DNA of 64,000 bases from Streptomyces sp. NBC_01497 (GCF_036250695.1 NZ_CP109427.1:4836001-4900000); one strand, 5' to 3'. Counted from the stretch's first letter, positions 1-9,217 are shown. Notes: generated by a model from the letters alone, not told the origin. A program made the numbers and translations.

Positions 1-1482
1 CTGGGGTCCTGGCTGGAGAGCACGGTGGGCGCGAGCCGCGTCACCGACTTCAACTGCGACGGCATCGAGGATGTCGCGGTCTCCGACCCGAAGGCGACCG
101 TGGGCGGCCACGCGGGCGCGGGCCTCGTCCGCATCGTCTACGGCGGCGGGAAGGGCACCGACGAGATCACGCAGGACCTCGACTGGGTCCCGGGCGCGTC
201 CGAGGCCGACGACTGGTTCGGTGAGGCCCTCGCGACCGTCGACTACAACGAGGACGGCTGCGGCGACCTGGTCGTCGGCACCCCGTCCGAGGACCTGGGC
301 AGCGCTGCCGACGCGGGGATGGTCGACGTTCTGTACGGGGCCCCCGGCGGTCTCGGTACGGGAACGACGAAGTACAGCCACTTCGAGCAGGGTTCGGGCA
401 CCGGTTCCATCAAGGCGGGCACGAACGAGGCGGGCGACCGCATGGGCCAGGCCCTCGCCGCCGGGACCACGGCCGCCGGTGAGCCCTACCTGGTGATCGG
501 CGCGCCCGGCGAGGCCATCGGCTCCGTCGCGGGCGCGGGCGACGCGTACTACGTGCACGGCGACACCAGCGTCACCATCGACCAGGACAGCCCGGACGTC
601 CCCGGCGCCGTGGAAGCCGGTGACGCCTTCGGCACCGCCATCGCCGCCGACGCGAACCACATCGCCATCTCGGCCCCGCACGACGCCATCGGGGCCGACA
701 AGGACGCGGGCAACCTGCAGGTCTTCGACCAGAAGCTCACCAGCGCGGGCCTGCCGACCCCGCTGTTCGGTCTCGACCAGGACTCGGCGGCGGTCTCCGG
801 TGGCGCCGAGCCGGGCGACCTGTTCGGCGCGTCCCTCGCGATGGTCCCGTACCGCACGCAGGGCGAGGCCGCGGCCACCGACTCCGTCCTCGTGGCCGGT
901 TCGCCAGGCGAGGCCCTGACGATCGCGGGCGCGGACAAGGCGGGGGCGGGCATGGTCGAGTCGTTCGACCTCACCGCGGCCGGCACGTTCAGCCAGCTCA
1001 ACTGGTACTCGCAGGGCACCGGTGACGACGACGTGTCCGGCGCCGCGGAGGCCGGCGACCACTTCGGCCAGACCGTGGCCGCCGTGAACACCGCGCCGCG
1101 CGCGGTGAGCACGGGGGCGACCCTCAAGATGGCGGTCGGCGAGCCGGACGAAGCCATCGGCGACCTGGCCGGTGCGGGAGCCGTCAGCACCTTCTCCCTC
1201 CTGGGCGCGCCCGGCGCGAACGACAGGTGGCTGGAGGCGGGCGACGGGGACGGCATTCCCGGGACTCCGGGCGCGAAGCAGTACGTGGGGCAGAGCCTGC
1301 ACTACACCGGCTCGGCGCTGGACGTCGGCATGCCCTACGGTCCGGCCAGTTACGGCGCCGTGTACGCCCTGCCGCTGTCCAATGTGACCGCGGGCGGCGC
1401 GGTCGCCCCGGTCACCGCGTACGAGCCGGGCAAGGGCGGCCTGCCGGCCGCCGGCGTCCGGTTCGGCTACGTGGTCCGCTGA
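1..1482 (+). CDS. FG-GAP / integrin-alpha-like repeat protein, 5' end outside window
   Basis: The frame is open from base 1, so the N terminus and any signal peptide are missing; the first in-frame GTG is at 25. About seven repeats of some 60-65 residues are visible. They carry Ca-loop-like segments (DFNCDGIEDV, DYNEDGCGDLV) alternating with GAxEAGDxFG and GxPGEAIGxxAGAG motifs, the pattern of an FG-GAP beta-propeller. Such proteins are normally exported and surface-attached in Streptomyces, and their ligand cannot be told from sequence. It ends in GYVVR and is convergent with the lipoprotein gene to its right, sharing a hairpin terminator. Family assignment is firm; function is unknown. Confidence 0.85.
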   Translation: MGSWLESTVGASRVTDFNCDGIEDVAVSDPKATVGGHAGAGLVRIVYGGGKGTDEITQDLDWVPGASEADDWFGEALATVDYNEDGCGDLVVGTPSEDLGSAADAGMVDVLYGAPGGLGTGTTKYSHFEQGSGTGSIKAGTNEAGDRMGQALAAGTTAAGEPYLVIGAPGEAIGSVAGAGDAYYVHGDTSVTIDQDSPDVPGAVEAGDAFGTAIAADANHIAISAPHDAIGADKDAGNLQVFDQKLTSAGLPTPLFGLDQDSAAVSGGAEPGDLFGASLAMVPYRTQGEAAATDSVLVAGSPGEALTIAGADKAGAGMVESFDLTAAGTFSQLNWYSQGTGDDDVSGAAEAGDHFGQTVAAVNTAPRAVSTGATLKMAVGEPDEAIGDLAGAGAVSTFSLLGAPGANDRWLEAGDGDGIPGTPGAKQYVGQSLHYTGSALDVGMPYGPASYGAVYALPLSNVTAGGAVAPVTAYEPGKGGLPAAGVRFGYVVR

Positions 1483-1598
1483 CGGACCGACGGACTGACT
1501 GACGGACCGACGACCGGCAGGCCGACGACCGGCAGACGAGGGGCTCGCGGGCCTCTCGCCTGCCGGTGACAGGCTGCCGTGCACCCCGGCACGCCCGA

Positions 1599-1651
1599 CG
1601 GGACGGGCCCGCCGCTTCGAGGAGACCCTTCGAAGCGGCGGGCCCGTCCCG
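1599..1651. terminator. bidirectional hairpin terminator between convergent genes
   Basis: A perfect 22-bp inverted repeat (arms 1599-1620 and 1630-1651, 9-nt loop) lies between the FG-GAP stop at 1482 and the lipoprotein stop at 1654. It can terminate transcripts from both sides. Confidence 0.85.
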
Positions 1652-1653
1652 GG

Positions 1654-2946
1654 TCAGCCGGTCGGCAGGTCCGAGCCCACCAGCGTCTTCGCCACGTTCA
1701 CGAAGCCCTTCTTCTGCGCCACGAGCCGCCCGTCGCGGACCACTTGGTAGGTCACGTCCGCGTTGACGATCCGGGGAAAGCCGGGCGCGCCCAGCATGTC
1801 CGCGTAGCGCCAGCGCAGCGGCGGGGTCAGCCCGCCCGTGCGCACCGTCGTGCCGTCGTCGAGGGCGTCGATGATCTTGCCCGAGTCGACCTGGTCGCCC
1901 TTGATGGACGAGACGACCTGCTGGAGCGCGGTGTAGGCGATCCACGTGGTCTGCACGCCCGCGTTGGCGGCGTCGATCGTGTTGTCCTCGAACGCCTCCT
2001 TGGCGATGACCTTCTTCATCGGGTTCCACACGGGGTCGGAGGAGTCCGGGTACCAGCCGGTCACGAGGGCCTTCTCGAAGAGGCCGTCGGCGCCGCCCGA
2101 CGCGTCGATCAGCGGCTGGTCGATGCTGCCGACCACCGAGGAGACGCGGACGTCGCGGCCGTCGTCCGTGAGGCGTCTGAAGGAGTCGAAGAAGGTGGAC
2201 GTGTGGTCGCCCAGCTGCGCGGTGACGCAGCCGCCGTCCCCGGCGTCGTCGCGGGCCTTCTCGGCCTGTGTCTCGTAGCCGGTGGCGTCCTCGGGCGCGC
2301 GGACGTCCGTGGCCTTGTGGCCGTGCCGGCTGGCGAGCCCGGTGTCGAGCAGCTGCGCGAGGGTGTCGCCCGCGCTGGTGTCGGGCCGTACGAGGGCGGT
2401 GTGCGCGCACGCGGAGTCGGCGAGCTGCTGCCCGTTCCCGGCGAGGAGCGTGGCCTGGCCGCCGTTGACCGGGTAGGAGAGGTAGCTCGTGAACTCCTGG
2501 CTGCTGAGGCCGAACCCGCCGATGTAGGGGATCGAAGCGGCCTCCAGCGGCGCCATGAACTGCTGGCCCCACTGGCTGTACGAGCCGACCACGGCGTCGA
2601 CCTTCTTCGAGACGGCCTCGCGGGCGCAGGCGGCGGCGCCGGCCGGGGTGTTGCGCTCGTTGCAGGTGAGCACGGTCAGCTTGTGCCCGGCCAGACCGCC
2701 GGTGGAGTCGACCCAGCGGGCGTACGCCTTGGCCATGCCCGGCATGCCGGGCATGTTCGTCGCGTTGGTGCCGACGGGAGCCCACGTCATGACCGTGATG
2801 TCGTTCTTGCCCCCCGGGCTGCCCGGCAGCGCCCCGCAGCCCGCGAGGACGGAGACGCCGACGACCGCCGCGCACAGGGCCCGCAGCTTCGCGGCGTGTG
2901 CCGGACGGGGCAGTTGGGCAGAAAGAAGACGTAGCCGACGACTCAT
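1654..2946 (-). CDS. ABC-type substrate-binding lipoprotein (Leu/Ile/Val-binding-like)
   Basis: 430 aa from ATG at 2946; the frame extends further upstream but without a signal sequence. A basic N terminus and hydrophobic stretch end in the lipobox VLAGC (Cys37), so a lipid-anchored extracellular protein is expected. The mature part has the type-1 periplasmic binding fold signature: ITVMTWAP, the ligand-lobe VDAVVGSYS, IPYIGGFG, a late GWYPDSSDPVW and LKP-like hinge regions. These fit branched-chain amino acid or related solute receptors. No permease or ATPase gene is adjacent in this window, so it is an orphan receptor or partners a remote transporter. The substrate is not predictable. Divergent from the small conserved gene to its right. 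Confidence 0.85.
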   Translation of the reverse strand: MSRRLRLLSAQLPRPAHAAKLRALCAAVVGVSVLAGCGALPGSPGGKNDITVMTWAPVGTNATNMPGMPGMAKAYARWVDSTGGLAGHKLTVLTCNERNTPAGAAACAREAVSKKVDAVVGSYSQWGQQFMAPLEAASIPYIGGFGLSSQEFTSYLSYPVNGGQATLLAGNGQQLADSACAHTALVRPDTSAGDTLAQLLDTGLASRHGHKATDVRAPEDATGYETQAEKARDDAGDGGCVTAQLGDHTSTFFDSFRRLTDDGRDVRVSSVVGSIDQPLIDASGGADGLFEKALVTGWYPDSSDPVWNPMKKVIAKEAFEDNTIDAANAGVQTTWIAYTALQQVVSSIKGDQVDSGKIIDALDDGTTVRTGGLTPPLRWRYADMLGAPGFPRIVNADVTYQVVRDGRLVAQKKGFVNVAKTLVGSDLPTG

Positions 2947-3055
2947 TGGCCGAACGCTTCCGGCCACCGGGGAACACCGCTCCGGGCTTGACTGCACGTG
3001 AAGTGGCCGGAAGGTGAATAGCGGGGGGTCGAATGAGGGATTCTGTGCCGAAGAT

Positions 3056-3577
3056 ATGGTCGACGTACGATCGACGACCGTGCAGCAAGCTACCGAGAAC
3101 TCTTCCCGTCGTGCCCGTCGCTCCTCCACCATGGGCGGCATGCCCTTGAATGACATGCCGTGGTGGCGCTGGCGCAGCAATGTGCGCTCGGCGCTGCACA
3201 TGCTTTCCGATCCGGTCTTCCACCAGGAGTGCTGGCTCGCGGGCCGCGAGGGGTACGGCGACATCACCGACGCCGTCTACCGTCTGGTCGAGGACACCTG
3301 GCTGGACAACTGGTCCGCGGAGAAGTACGTCGGCACGATCTTCCGCGACTCCGGCGAGTCCGCCCTCGTGGACGTCGCGGTGCTGCGCGTGCTGCGGATC
3401 ATGCACCAGGTGGGCCCCGACGCCCAGGTGTCCGCGTACATGCAGCACCACGGCTGGCCGGAGGCCGTACGGGCGGCGCGCGAGGCCCACGCACTGCTGG
3501 CGACGAACGACGGCGACGACCCGGACACCCCGCCCCAGTCCCTGGACGTCCTGCGGATCATCACGCGGGCGGTCTGA
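3056..3577 (+). CDS. conserved Streptomyces hypothetical protein (SCO4402-like)
   Basis: 173 aa if ATG 3056 is used. GTG 3080 or ATG 3131 (MGGMPLNDMPWWRWR) are alternatives, and none has a clear ribosome-binding site. Soluble, with no membrane segment or signal. The Trp-rich start (DMPWWRWRSNVRSALHML) and the middle (DITDAVYRLVEDTWLDNW) recall a small actinobacterial family of unknown function that I know next to purU. It is divergent from the lipoprotein gene. A short C-terminal acidic stretch (NDGDDPDTPP) precedes the end. No function is proposed. Confidence 0.75.
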   Translation: MVDVRSTTVQQATENSSRRARRSSTMGGMPLNDMPWWRWRSNVRSALHMLSDPVFHQECWLAGREGYGDITDAVYRLVEDTWLDNWSAEKYVGTIFRDSGESALVDVAVLRVLRIMHQVGPDAQVSAYMQHHGWPEAVRAAREAHALLATNDGDDPDTPPQSLDVLRIITRAV

Positions 3578-3812
3578 GGTACCCGGGGCCGGGAGCCGTC
3601 CGGATACCCCCGCGGCCTCCGTCCTGAAGCCGTCCGGATCCCCGGGGCCTGGCCCCGCATCCGTACGGGCGGGTGTGCCGTGCCCCGGCCCGGGTGTCGG
3701 GCGGGATCCCTGTCAGGCGGGATCCTGAGCCGCCCCGGGCCCCCGGCGAGGGTCCGGGGCCGGGCGTGGACTGCGGGGACCCCTGTGGGCCGCGTGTGGG
3801 ATCCTCCGGTGT

Positions 3813-4787
3813 ATGAACGAGCCGACCGCAGCCGCCGCCGGGAGCGCGGGCGACAGCGCCGGGCGTGAGCAGTACGTCCTCACCCTGGCCTGCCCCGACA
3901 AGCAGGGGATCGTGCACGCCGTCTCCAGCTATCTGTTCATGACCGGCTGCAACATCGAGGACAGTCGCCAGTTCGGCGACCGTGACACGGGTCTGTTCTT
4001 CATGCGGGTGCACTTCTCGGCGGAGGCGGCGGAGGCGGCGGACGGCGCCGGCCGCACGGACGGCACCGGCGCCGCGGAGGCGGGTGCGGCGGACGCGGGT
4101 GCCGCGGTCTCGGTGCGAAAGCTGCGGGCGAGCTTCGCGGCGATCGGCGACGCGTTCCGGATGGACTGGCAGATCCACCGGGCGGACGCGCGCATGCGGA
4201 TCGTGCTGATGGTCAGCAGGTTCGGGCACTGCCTCAACGATCTGCTGTTCCGCGCGAGCATCGGGGCGCTGCCGGTGGACATCGCCGCCGTCGTCTCCAA
4301 CCACACGGACTTCCAGGGCCTCGCCGCCTCGTACGGGATCCCGTTCCAGCACATCCCGGTCACCAGGGACACCAAGGCCGAGGCGGAGCAGCGGCTCCTC
4401 GACCTCGTACGGGACGAGGACGTCGAGCTGGTGGTGCTGGCCCGCTACATGCAGGTCATCTCCGACGACCTGTGCAAGCGGCTGAACGGCCGGATCATCA
4501 ACATCCACCACTCGTTCCTGCCCAGTTTCAAGGGCGCGCGGCCCTACCACCAGGCGCACGCGCGCGGCGTGAAGCTGATCGGCGCGACCGCGCACTACGT
4601 GACGGCCGAACTGGACGAGGGCCCGATCATCGAGCAGGAGGTGGAACGCGTCGGCCACGAGGCCACCCCGGAGCAACTGGTGGCGATCGGACGGGACGTC
4701 GAGTGCCGGGCACTCGCGCGAGCCGTCACGTGGCACGCGGAGCACCGGATCCTGCTGAACGGTTCGCGGACCGTCGTCTTCGCCTGA
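3813..4787 (+). CDS. purU: formyltetrahydrofolate deformylase
   Basis: 324 aa. Hydrolyses 10-formyl-THF to THF and formate, balancing the one-carbon pool and supplying formate for purine synthesis. An N-terminal ACT domain (LTLACPDKQGIVHAVS, about residues 20-70) is followed by a formyltransferase-fold hydrolase domain. The catalytic Asn/His are in INIHHSFLPSF and the Asp is in AELDEGPII. Unusual: some 30 Ala/Gly-rich residues (about 70-103) are inserted between the ACT domain and the linker, which makes it longer than the usual roughly 290 aa. It stands alone, convergent with the anti-sigma/MDMPI gene. Confidence 0.95.
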   Translation: MNEPTAAAAGSAGDSAGREQYVLTLACPDKQGIVHAVSSYLFMTGCNIEDSRQFGDRDTGLFFMRVHFSAEAAEAADGAGRTDGTGAAEAGAADAGAAVSVRKLRASFAAIGDAFRMDWQIHRADARMRIVLMVSRFGHCLNDLLFRASIGALPVDIAAVVSNHTDFQGLAASYGIPFQHIPVTRDTKAEAEQRLLDLVRDEDVELVVLARYMQVISDDLCKRLNGRIINIHHSFLPSFKGARPYHQAHARGVKLIGATAHYVTAELDEGPIIEQEVERVGHEATPEQLVAIGRDVECRALARAVTWHAEHRILLNGSRTVVFA

Positions 4788-4868
4788 CACGGCGGACCCC
4801 CGAGGGCCCGCCCGACCGACCGGGCCGGGCCGGACCCGGCGCGCTGAGCCGGTCCGGGGCCGCCCCGG

Positions 4869-6230
4869 TCACAACCGGCTGAGCCCCGCGGCGGCGTAGA
4901 GCACGTCTCGCACGGCCGCCTGGTCGCCGCGCTGCCCCGCCGCCGCCTCCTTCGGGGCGACGTGCCCCGCCACCAGCAGGCAGAACTCCACGTCCTCGAC
5001 GGCGAGATGGGCCACGGCGCGTTCGGGGGAGCCGAGGGCGGCGGGGGAGTCCAGCGGGATGTACCAGTCGCCGCCGCCGGGGCCCTCCACCTCCAGGTGC
5101 AGCGACCGGCCGGGTGAGCCCGCGGCGACCAGTTCGGCGGGCGGCCCCGCGAGGGAGAGCCGCCTGCGGTGGGCGAGCGCGGCGGGCAGCAGCCGGGCCG
5201 CCAGGTCGATCATGTCGTGCCGGTGCGGACCGCCGGGCGCGTCGTAGGGGTACGAGACGGCGTCGGCGATGTCGGCGCCGTGGATCCAGCACTCGAAGGC
5301 GCGGTCGATGAGCGCGTCGCGCAGGGGCAGCGCGAAGTCCCCGTACGGGACGGACAGGTCGGCGACGCCGCCCGACGCGAACGACACCCGCCGGATCAGC
5401 GCGTGGTTCTGCTCCCGCCAGGGCGCGTGCACACTCCGCGTGAGGGGTGCGGCCGCCGCGCCCCACAGCCGCTCGGTGCGCTCGTCGGGCGTGAGGGGCG
5501 CGGCCGGGAAGAGCGGATCGTCCAGGCCGAGCGGCACCGCGACGAGGCCGTCCACGACCATGAGGTGACCGATCACGCCCGCGACGGTGGTGCGGCGGAC
5601 GACGGGTTCGTCCTCCTCGCACCAGCGCAGCCGCACGGGCGCGTGCCACTCGGCCTCCCCGATGTCGCGCAGCAGCGCGTCGAGCCGCGCGGTCTCGGCG
5701 TCGTAGGGCCGGGCCCAGTCCGGTACGGGCGTACGGGCCGGCCTGCGGTCGAGGCAGTCCCGGAGCACCTGCGAGCGCAGGAGCGGATCGAGGTCGAGGC
5801 CGCGTTCCGTCTGGAGCAGCCCGACCGCGTCCCGCAGCCGCAGCGCCTCCTCGGCACAGGTGTCGCACTCGGTGAGGTGCGCCTCGACGTACAGGGTCTC
5901 CTCCGGCGAGCACACCGCGAGGGCCCACGCGCCCAGCAGCGACATCAGCACGCTGTGGGAGGGGCCGGCGGCCACCGCCCGCGTCCTCGCCCCGGGCGCC
6001 GGGGCCGCGGGCGCCCGCGACGCGGGCCCTGTGACCTCGGCCGGGCGGTCCCGGCCCGCCGGTCGCTCCTCGGCCGGGCGGTCCTGAGCTGATCGGTCCT
6101 CGGGCGGTCGTTCCTCGGCCGGCGGCTCCTCGGCCGGTGGCCCGGGAGCCGGGCGGCCCGGGTCCGGGACCGTGCGGTCCGGTTCCCTGTTTTCCGGCGG
6201 CGGGTGGCCGGGATCGTGCCGGGCGGTCAC
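4869..6230 (-). CDS. zinc-finger anti-sigma factor fused to MDMPI (mycothiol-dependent isomerase-like) domain
   Basis: 453 aa. Starts at GTG 6230, whose GTGA overlaps the stop of the upstream sigma gene, so the two are translationally coupled. After a Pro/Glu-rich leader with repeated PAEERP units (about 20-75) comes a ZAS/zf-HC2 segment with HLTECDTC (H-x3-C-x2-C, near residue 120), typical of anti-sigma factors. The rest resembles the MDMPI/DinB-like fold. A His in VIGHLMV (about 222) and an E-x3-H in FECWIHGADI (about 313) match the family's metal ligands. Inferred role: antagonist of the adjacent ECF sigma factor, perhaps sensing metal or thiol state through the C-terminal domain. No transmembrane segment, so cytoplasmic. 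Confidence 0.8.
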   Translation of the reverse strand: MTARHDPGHPPPENREPDRTVPDPGRPAPGPPAEEPPAEERPPEDRSAQDRPAEERPAGRDRPAEVTGPASRAPAAPAPGARTRAVAAGPSHSVLMSLLGAWALAVCSPEETLYVEAHLTECDTCAEEALRLRDAVGLLQTERGLDLDPLLRSQVLRDCLDRRPARTPVPDWARPYDAETARLDALLRDIGEAEWHAPVRLRWCEEDEPVVRRTTVAGVIGHLMVVDGLVAVPLGLDDPLFPAAPLTPDERTERLWGAAAAPLTRSVHAPWREQNHALIRRVSFASGGVADLSVPYGDFALPLRDALIDRAFECWIHGADIADAVSYPYDAPGGPHRHDMIDLAARLLPAALAHRRRLSLAGPPAELVAAGSPGRSLHLEVEGPGGGDWYIPLDSPAALGSPERAVAHLAVEDVEFCLLVAGHVAPKEAAAGQRGDQAAVRDVLYAAAGLSRL

Positions 6231-6745
6231 GACGAGCTTCCCGTGCGGGTGTCCGCCGAGGACAGGAGCTGCAGGCCCAGGCGCAGGCGGCGGCGGGCCT
6301 CGTCCTCCGTCACGTTCAGGTCCCGCGCGGTCTGGCGGTAGGTACGGCGCTGGTGGTACGCGCTGTCCAGCGCGTCCCGCAGCGACGAGGGCATCGACGT
6401 CACGATGAAGTCCGCGCGGGCCGCCGTGGCCGCCCGGCGGATGCGGCTCTCCGGGGCCGCACCGCCCTCCCGCAGCCGTACGACCGCTCGGTCGCTGGCG
6501 AGGCGGGCCAGCCAGCTGCGGAGTGTGCCCCGGGCCGGATCGAAGTCCTCCGGGTGCTGCCAGACGTGCGCGAAGACCTCGCGGGTCACCTCGTCCGCCG
6601 CGGCGTCGTCCTCCAGGACGCGGTGGGCCAGGCTGTGCACCGTGGAGGCGTGCCGGTCGTACAGCTCGCCGAGCGCGGCCTCCTCGGCGCGCGCGAGCCG
6701 CTGCTGCATCCTGCGGTCCCAGCGGGGCGATGTCTCCGCCGCCAT
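6227..6745 (-). CDS. ECF-type RNA polymerase sigma factor
   Basis: 172 aa from ATG 6745, preceded by GGGGGGAGCAC; a longer frame upstream lacks this site. Region 2 is seen as ALGELYDRHASTVHSLAHRVLEDD, with the DEVTREVFAHVWQHP motif. Region 4 contains RRTYRQTARDLNVTEDEARRRLRLGLQLL. No extra C-terminal domain. It overlaps the anti-sigma/MDMPI gene by 4 nt and must be co-transcribed with it. The divergent STAS gene 150 bp away suggests a partner-switching neighbourhood, but direct interaction is only inferred. The target promoters are unknown. Confidence 0.9.
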   Translation of the reverse strand: MAAETSPRWDRRMQQRLARAEEAALGELYDRHASTVHSLAHRVLEDDAAADEVTREVFAHVWQHPEDFDPARGTLRSWLARLASDRAVVRLREGGAAPESRIRRAATAARADFIVTSMPSSLRDALDSAYHQRRTYRQTARDLNVTEDEARRRLRLGLQLLSSADTRTGSSS

Positions 6746-6898
6746 GTGCTCCCCCCGTTCCGCCCGGCCCGGGAGCCGGCCCCGTCCCGCACCGCCGCAA
6801 TCCGAATGTAGTCGTCGGGGCCCACGGCGCACGCCCCTTTACCGCAAGTGCGCCCCTGCTCCCGCCCCGCTGCGGCTGTCATGTTTCGGAAGGGAGTG

Positions 6899-7351
6899 AT
6901 GGGGCAGACCCCGATGAATGGCGACCCGAGGGACGGGCGCGCCGCACGCGGTGGGGGCGAGGGAGGTTCTGAGCGCGTGACACTCAGTGTGGAAGAGGCG
7001 GCACAGGGCCGTTGGACCGTGCTCCAGGTCACAGGCGAGCTCGATCTGGTGACGTCGCCGGATGTGCGCCGCCGCGTCCACGACGCCGTGGCCGAGGGGC
7101 ACCGCGAGGTCGTCGTCGACCTTTCGGACGTGTACTTCTGCGATTCGAGCGGTGTGGGCGTCCTGATCGCCGCGCGCCGCCTGCTGAGATCCTGCCAGGG
7201 CTCCTTGCGGATCGTCCTGCCGGCCGGCGGCATGACCGACGGCTCGCACGTCAACCGCGTGCTGACCGCGCTCGGTGTGCGGCGCCTGTTCGAAGTCTTC
7301 CCGGACGCCGAGTCCGCGATCGACGACGAGGCCGAACCGCTCTCCGCGTAG
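6899..7351 (+). CDS. STAS-domain anti-sigma factor antagonist
   Basis: 150 aa from ATG 6899, with GGAAGGGAG just upstream; ATG 6881 or 6914 are possible. Single STAS domain (about 25-135): LQVTGELDLVTSPDVRR and the phosphorylation loop DLSDVYFCDSSGVGVLI with the conserved Ser that a partner kinase would modify. Such proteins release a sigma factor by binding the anti-sigma factor when unphosphorylated. The ATPase-type protein encoded at 8607 is a plausible kinase/anti-sigma partner, and the ECF pair at 6227-6230 is divergent. Cytoplasmic. Confidence 0.9.
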   Translation: MGQTPMNGDPRDGRAARGGGEGGSERVTLSVEEAAQGRWTVLQVTGELDLVTSPDVRRRVHDAVAEGHREVVVDLSDVYFCDSSGVGVLIAARRLLRSCQGSLRIVLPAGGMTDGSHVNRVLTALGVRRLFEVFPDAESAIDDEAEPLSA

Positions 7352-7638
7352 TGCGCGGAGTGCCGCTCTCCGCCGAGCGCCCGGCGGCGGCCGGAGTACC
7401 GGCCGCGTCGTCCCTGCCGCGACCGCCGCGGGACCGCCCCCGAAGCGACTCTGTCGGCCCGTGCGGCCCGGTCGGAGGAGCGCGTCCTCGTCGGCGGTGC
7501 GCGTCGTGCGCTCGGCGCGCGCCGTGGCACGCGGCGCCCGTCGCGTGCCCCGCGTCGTGCGCCGTGCGTGCTTCGCCGCGCGGTGGTGTCCGGCGGGAGT
7601 GAACGCCCGGTGATGTCCGGGCGTCGTACGCTCCCCGC

Positions 7639-8151
7639 ATGGACAGCGCAGAGTACGACCGCAAGGTCACCTCCCGGTTCGCGGCCTTCGACCAGGACCA
7701 TGACGGCTCCATCGACCGCGAGGAGTTCAGCGGGGCTGCTGCTGCGCTGCTCGCCGAGTTCGGAGTCAAGGCCAGGTCCGACAAGGGCCAGGCGCTCTAC
7801 TACGGCGCGGAGGCGTTCTGGCAGGGCATGGCCGGTATCGCGGACGTCGACGGCGATCAGCGCGTCACCCGGCAGGAGTTCCTCACCGGGGCGGTGAAGC
7901 GGCTGCGGGACAGCCCTCAGCGGTTCGCCGAGATCGCCCGTCCCTTCCTGCACGCGGCGATCGCCGTCGCCGACGAGGACGGGCGCGGGGTGACCCCGGC
8001 CGCGCTGGAGCGCGCGCTGCGTGTGCTCGGCGTACCGCAGGAGACCGGCGTGCGGGTGGCCGCCGCGCTCGACGCGGACGGTGACGGCCGCATCGGCGAG
8101 GACGAACTCCTCGGGGCCTTCGCGGAGTACTACGTCACGCCGGAGCCCTGA
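7639..8151 (+). CDS. EF-hand calcium-binding protein
   Basis: 170 aa, all helical and cytoplasmic. Three good EF-hand loops are seen: residues 18-29 (DQDHDGSIDREE), 69-80 (DVDGDQRVTRQE) and 145-156 (DADGDGRIGEDE). A fourth at 111-122 (ADEDGRGVTPAA) lacks the first Asp and the final Glu, so it probably does not bind. The layout is that of calerythrin-like four-EF-hand buffers known from actinomycetes. No operon partner: a tight hairpin follows the stop and 455 bp precede the next gene. Family assignment is secure; sensor versus buffer role is open. Confidence 0.92.
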   Translation: MDSAEYDRKVTSRFAAFDQDHDGSIDREEFSGAAAALLAEFGVKARSDKGQALYYGAEAFWQGMAGIADVDGDQRVTRQEFLTGAVKRLRDSPQRFAEIARPFLHAAIAVADEDGRGVTPAALERALRVLGVPQETGVRVAAALDADGDGRIGEDELLGAFAEYYVTPEP

Positions 8152-8155
8152 GCGG

Positions 8156-8175
8156 GGCGGTGGCCCGCCACCGCC
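8156..8175 (+). terminator. compact hairpin after EF-hand gene
   Basis: Perfect 9-bp inverted repeat GGCGGTGGC / GCCACCGCC separated by 2 nt, starting 5 nt after the stop codon. Confidence 0.5.
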
Positions 8176-8606
8176 AGGTGACCCTGCGTGCACGATGCGG
8201 CCAAGGCCGTTGCCGATACCGGGTTGTGTCCTCGCGCCGCGCCGTCACGGGGGGGAGTCGTCCCACCGCTCGGGTACGCTCCGTGGGGTGCGAGACGGTC
8301 CTGATGCGGGAGTCGGCGGAGTCGCCGGTGAGGCGGCTGCTGCGAACCGCATGTGCCCCGCCCGCACGGCTGAAAGGGCGTCAGGGGCGCCTCTGTTCGA
8401 CTCCCCGCGGCGAGCGTCGCACAGTATGCACCACGCGTACTCCTTCGCGCTGGAATATGCCCGAAGCGCTTGTCGCGGTGACTGTACGTCAACCATGCTG
8501 TCCCGTAAGGGAATCACGGTCCGTGACCCCGATCCCGCCACGCTGCGGGTCGAGGCACTTGTCGAGGCGCGAGGCGATGTGTCCGCCGGTTCGGATGGTG
8601 TGAGCG
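8176..8606. other. 431-bp stretch without a supportable gene
   Basis: Several frames stay open on both strands, but none has a ribosome-binding site, recognisable domain or family-like sequence. The region has lower GC patches near 8400-8520 and probably holds the promoter of the ATPase-domain gene. Nothing else recognised. Confidence 0.4.
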
Positions 8607-9122
8607 GTGCAGGTTCTTCAAGTGCAGCTGGAGATCGGCCCCGACCCGGCGGAGGTCGGCCGGGCGAGACGGTGGGCCCGTTCCAGACTGGCGGGTTCGG
8701 GGATGGACCGTGACGAGCAGGCAGCGGAGATCCTGGTCCTGATCGTCTCCGAGCTGGTCACCAACGCGGTGGTGCACACCGGGTGTCCGGCCGTCCTGCG
8801 GATACTGTTCGGCCTGGGTGCCGCCGAGGCGGGCACCGTACGGGTCGAAGTCGCGGACGGCTGCGCGACGCCGCCGAACCCGCGGCACGCGGGCGGCGAG
8901 GATACCGGCGGGCGCGGCCTCGAACTGGTCGACGGCCTCGCGGACCGCTGGGGCTGGCAGCCGGAGGGCGCGGGCAAGCGCATCTGGTGCGAGGTCGACC
9001 GGGGCGAGGAGTGCGGCGGGGACGCGGCGCCGGTCGCGATGGTGGTGACCGCCGCGGCGACGGACGGACATGCGGGGCATCCGGCGCACCGGACGGCGTG
9101 CGCGCTGCCCCGCCCCGCCTGA
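8607..9122 (+). CDS. ATP-binding protein, anti-sigma (RsbW/SpoIIAB-like) HATPase family
   Basis: 171 aa from GTG 8607. One HATPase_c domain: N-box ILVLIVSELVTNAVVHTG, G1-like EVADGCATPPNPRH and G2 GGRGLELVDGLADRWGW. This short stand-alone type is abundant in Streptomyces and works as a Ser/Thr kinase or anti-sigma factor towards STAS antagonists. The nearby STAS gene at 6899 is a candidate partner. The last 25 residues are low-complexity (TDGHAGHPAHRT). Convergent with the GlxA-type regulator. Partner assignment is inference. Confidence 0.88.
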   Translation: MQVLQVQLEIGPDPAEVGRARRWARSRLAGSGMDRDEQAAEILVLIVSELVTNAVVHTGCPAVLRILFGLGAAEAGTVRVEVADGCATPPNPRHAGGEDTGGRGLELVDGLADRWGWQPEGAGKRIWCEVDRGEECGGDAAPVAMVVTAAATDGHAGHPAHRTACALPRPA

Positions 9123-9217
9123 GTACCGGGCCCGCCGCGTGCCCGCCCGGAGCGGCGTGTCCGTGCGGGCCGTCCGAGGTGTCACGGTGGAGCCGTCGCG
9201 GTCCCGCTCCTCGCGTG

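Noticed and set aside
8245..8541. 98-codon minus-strand frame in the gap before the ATPase-domain gene
   Set aside because: No ribosome-binding site, no family resemblance and a composition like other shadow frames.
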